From Calliopsis andreniformis (taxonomy: Eukaryota > Arthropoda > Insecta > Hymenoptera > Andrenidae), in assembly GCF_051401765.1 (NCBI RefSeq), contig NW_027480423.1, positions 10,912,001 to 10,976,000 on the forward strand: 64,000 nt of DNA, written 5' to 3'. How positions within the stretch are numbered: the first letter of the stretch is position 1; each line of letters opens with the position of its first letter. The notes under the pieces were generated by a model. It had not been told where the DNA came from. It made no database searches and saw only the letters and a program-made list of their open reading frames with translations. Of this stretch, positions 62,770 to 64,000 are shown piece by piece. A program made the translations under genes and the position numbers.

Positions 62770-64000
62770 GGAAAAGCTGTTGTATTTATTTTATATTTTA
62801 TGCTTCGGGCGTTGACTTCTAAGGCCCTAACTATTCGATCTGGTGGAGCAACGCCCTAGAGTGAAGCCTAGGTTGTCCGGTACGTAGAAATGATCATCAC
62901 TTTCAAACTGGTTGCAATTATTTGTTTTATACGATGGAAAAGCTGTTGTATTTATATCGTATTTTATGCTACTAGCGTTGACTTCTTAGGCCCTAACTAT
63001 TCCATCTGGTGGAACAACGGCCTAGGGTGAAGACAAGGTTGCCCGGAACCTAGAAATGACCATAACTTTTACACTGGTAGCAATTATTCGTTTTATACAA
63101 TGGAAAAACTGTTCTATTTATTTTGTATTTAATGCTTCGGGCGTTGACTTCTAAGGCGCTAACTGTTTGATCTGGTGGAGCAACGCCCTAGAGTGAAGCG
63201 TAGGTTGCCTGGAACGTAGAAATGACCATTACCTTCACACGGGTTGCAATTACTCCTGTTATAGGATGGAAAGACAGTTGTATTTTTATTGTATTTTATA
63301 CTTCAGGCGTTGACTTCTGAGGCCGTAGCTATCCCATGTGGTGGAAGAACGCCATACAGTGAAGCCTATGTTGCCCGGAACGTAGAAATGACCATAACCT
63401 TCACACTGGTTGCAATTATTTGTTTTATACGATGGAAAAGCTGTTGTATTTATATCGTATTTTATGCTTCTGGCGTTGACTTCCTAGGCCCTAACTATTC
63501 CATCTGGTGGAACAACGCCCTAGGGTGAAGCCTAGGTTGCCCGGAACGTAGAAATGACCATAGCTTTTACACTGGCAGCAATTATTCGTTTTATACAATG
63601 GAAAAACCGTTCTATTTATTTTGTATTTTATGCTTCGGGCGTTGACTTCTAAGGCCCTAACTGTTTGATCTGGTGGAGCATCGCCGTAGAGTGAAGCCTA
63701 GGTTGCCCGGAACGTAGAAATGACCATACCTTTCACACTGGTTGCTATTGTGCGTTTTATACGATGGAATAACTGTTATATTTATATTGTATTTAAACTT
63801 CTGGCGTTGACTTCTGAGGCCGTTGCTATTCGATGTGGTGGAAGAACGCCATAGAGTGAAGCCTAGGTAGCCCGAATCGTAGAAATGTCCAGATCTTTCA
63901 CACTGTTTGCAATTTTTCGTTTTATACGATGGAAAAACTGTTTTATTTATTTTGTATTTTATGCTTCGGGCGTTGAGTTCTAAGGCCCTAGCTATTCGAT
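62770..64000. repeat. Right-hand end: block like 38.9-40.1 kb, ending in a partial monomer
   Basis: The order of units matches 38.88-40.10 kb and 44.5-45.7 kb: the TTGTCCGGTACG unit, GACAAGGTTGCCCGG, AAGGCGCTAACTG, GCTATCCCATGTGG, ACTTTTACACTGGCAGC, then TTTAAAC at 63792. The last full unit ends at 63870; 63871-64000 is the first 130 bases of the next. A private change is ATTGTGCGTTTTATACG for ATTGTTCGTTTTATACG near 63750. The array goes on beyond the window. Confidence 0.8.

Larger units (their letters stand above)
1..64000. repeat. 166-bp satellite DNA array filling the whole window
   Basis: Every part of the window is a copy of one 166-bp unit, head to tail in one orientation. Anchoring on the recurring CCCGG (p1), copies begin at 1, 167, 4981, 10459, 11621 and so on. 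Allowing for a counted net loss of 40 bp, the 385th complete unit ends at 63870 and a partial unit runs to 64000. The most frequent base at each position gives about 41% GC. Nothing interrupts the array: no transposon, gene or inverted segment. Long arrays of near-nucleosome-length monomers with higher-order structure are typical of centromeric or pericentromeric heterochromatin. That location is inferred here, since no kinetochore data are available. I do not recognise the family by name. Confidence 0.98.
35055..64000. repeat. Domain C: higher-order satellite with large nested tandem duplications
   Basis: Monomer types here differ from domain B. Typical stretches are CTGTTCTATTTATTTTG, ACTTTTACACTGG followed by TAGC or CAGC, GTTCACTTCTTAGGCCC with GGAACAACGGCC, and TGAGGCCGTAGCTAT with GGAAGAACGCCAT. 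The type starts typical of B (AGAATTGGCCATC, CTCGGAATGTGG) are absent. Long blocks are nearly identical at offsets of 5641, 3152, 2489, 3485 and 10785 bp. All of these are whole monomer numbers after counting 1-bp deletions. The array continues past the window end. Confidence 0.85.

Noticed and set aside
39394..63528. 79-94-codon plus-strand open frames at 39394, 45035, 58929 and 63289
   Set aside because: All start at TTG and lie in copies of the same duplicated monomer pair. Their likeness comes from DNA duplication, not protein conservation. The hydrophobic look follows from T-rich codons.
1..64000. CRISPR-like array
   Set aside because: The repeat is 166 bp with no alternation of short constant repeats and unique spacers; the whole unit is conserved.
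1..64000. Transposon or retroelement inside the array
   Set aside because: The 166-bp register can be followed from end to end with only small indels, so there is no room for an insertion. No terminal repeats or target-site duplications were seen.
1..64000. tRNA, 5S rRNA or snRNA genes in the unit
   Set aside because: No A-box/B-box pair, cloverleaf or known rRNA core was recognisable in the monomer. The only consistent stem is the 7-8 bp dyad.
1..64000. Telomere-type repeats or a microsatellite block
   Set aside because: No runs of short tandem units such as TTAGGG or TTTAGGG were seen. CCCTAGGG and CCTAGG occur once per monomer as part of the satellite.

Overview
This window is one uninterrupted array of tandem satellite DNA. 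It holds no protein-coding gene, no RNA gene and no transposon that I can support. The repeat unit is 166 bp. Taking the recurring CCCGG as monomer position 1 (p1), the window carries 385 complete monomers and a 130-bp partial monomer at the right end, all in the same orientation. I followed the register from end to end. The net shortfall against a perfect 166-bp lattice is 40 bp. It is fully explained by two 14-bp deletions, twelve 1-bp deletions, and three 1-bp insertions that cancel three further 1-bp deletions in the first 5 kb. No foreign insertion and no inversion is needed anywhere.

Organism: long, gene-free, head-to-tail arrays of a roughly nucleosome-length monomer with nested higher-order repeats (HORs) are typical of centromeric or pericentromeric satellites of multicellular eukaryotes. 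I do not recognise the family and cannot name the species. All seven consensus CpG sites occur in both TG and CA variant forms. This is the signature of methyl-CpG deamination and fits a genome with germline CpG methylation, such as a plant or vertebrate.

Layout: (A) About 1-5,800 is the most heterogeneous part, with mixed monomer types and short repeats of 5, 9 and 13 monomers. (B) About 5,800-35,055 is built from a distinct set of monomer types (hallmarks AGAATTGGCCATCAC, CTCGGAATGTGG, CCCGGAAAGGAG). These are arranged in 10-13-monomer units that were copied again in blocks of about 2-4 kb. (C) About 35,055-64,000 uses another set (CTGTTCTATTTATTTTG, GTTCACTTCTTAGG, ACTTTTACACTGG). It is organised around a cassette of about 12 monomers present six times, and around tandem duplications of 34, 19 and 15 monomers. 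B switches to C inside a single hybrid monomer near 35,055.

Within the monomer, p41-p93 is AT-rich. A CENP-B-box-like 17-mer lies at p45-p61. A 7-8 bp inverted repeat (GGCGTTG / CAACGCC, 34-nt loop) lies at p99-p146. Shared private mutations (14-bp deletions, 1-bp deletions, single-monomer losses) let several duplication events be put in order. The open reading frames of 60-94 codons are by-products of the repeat, not genes.
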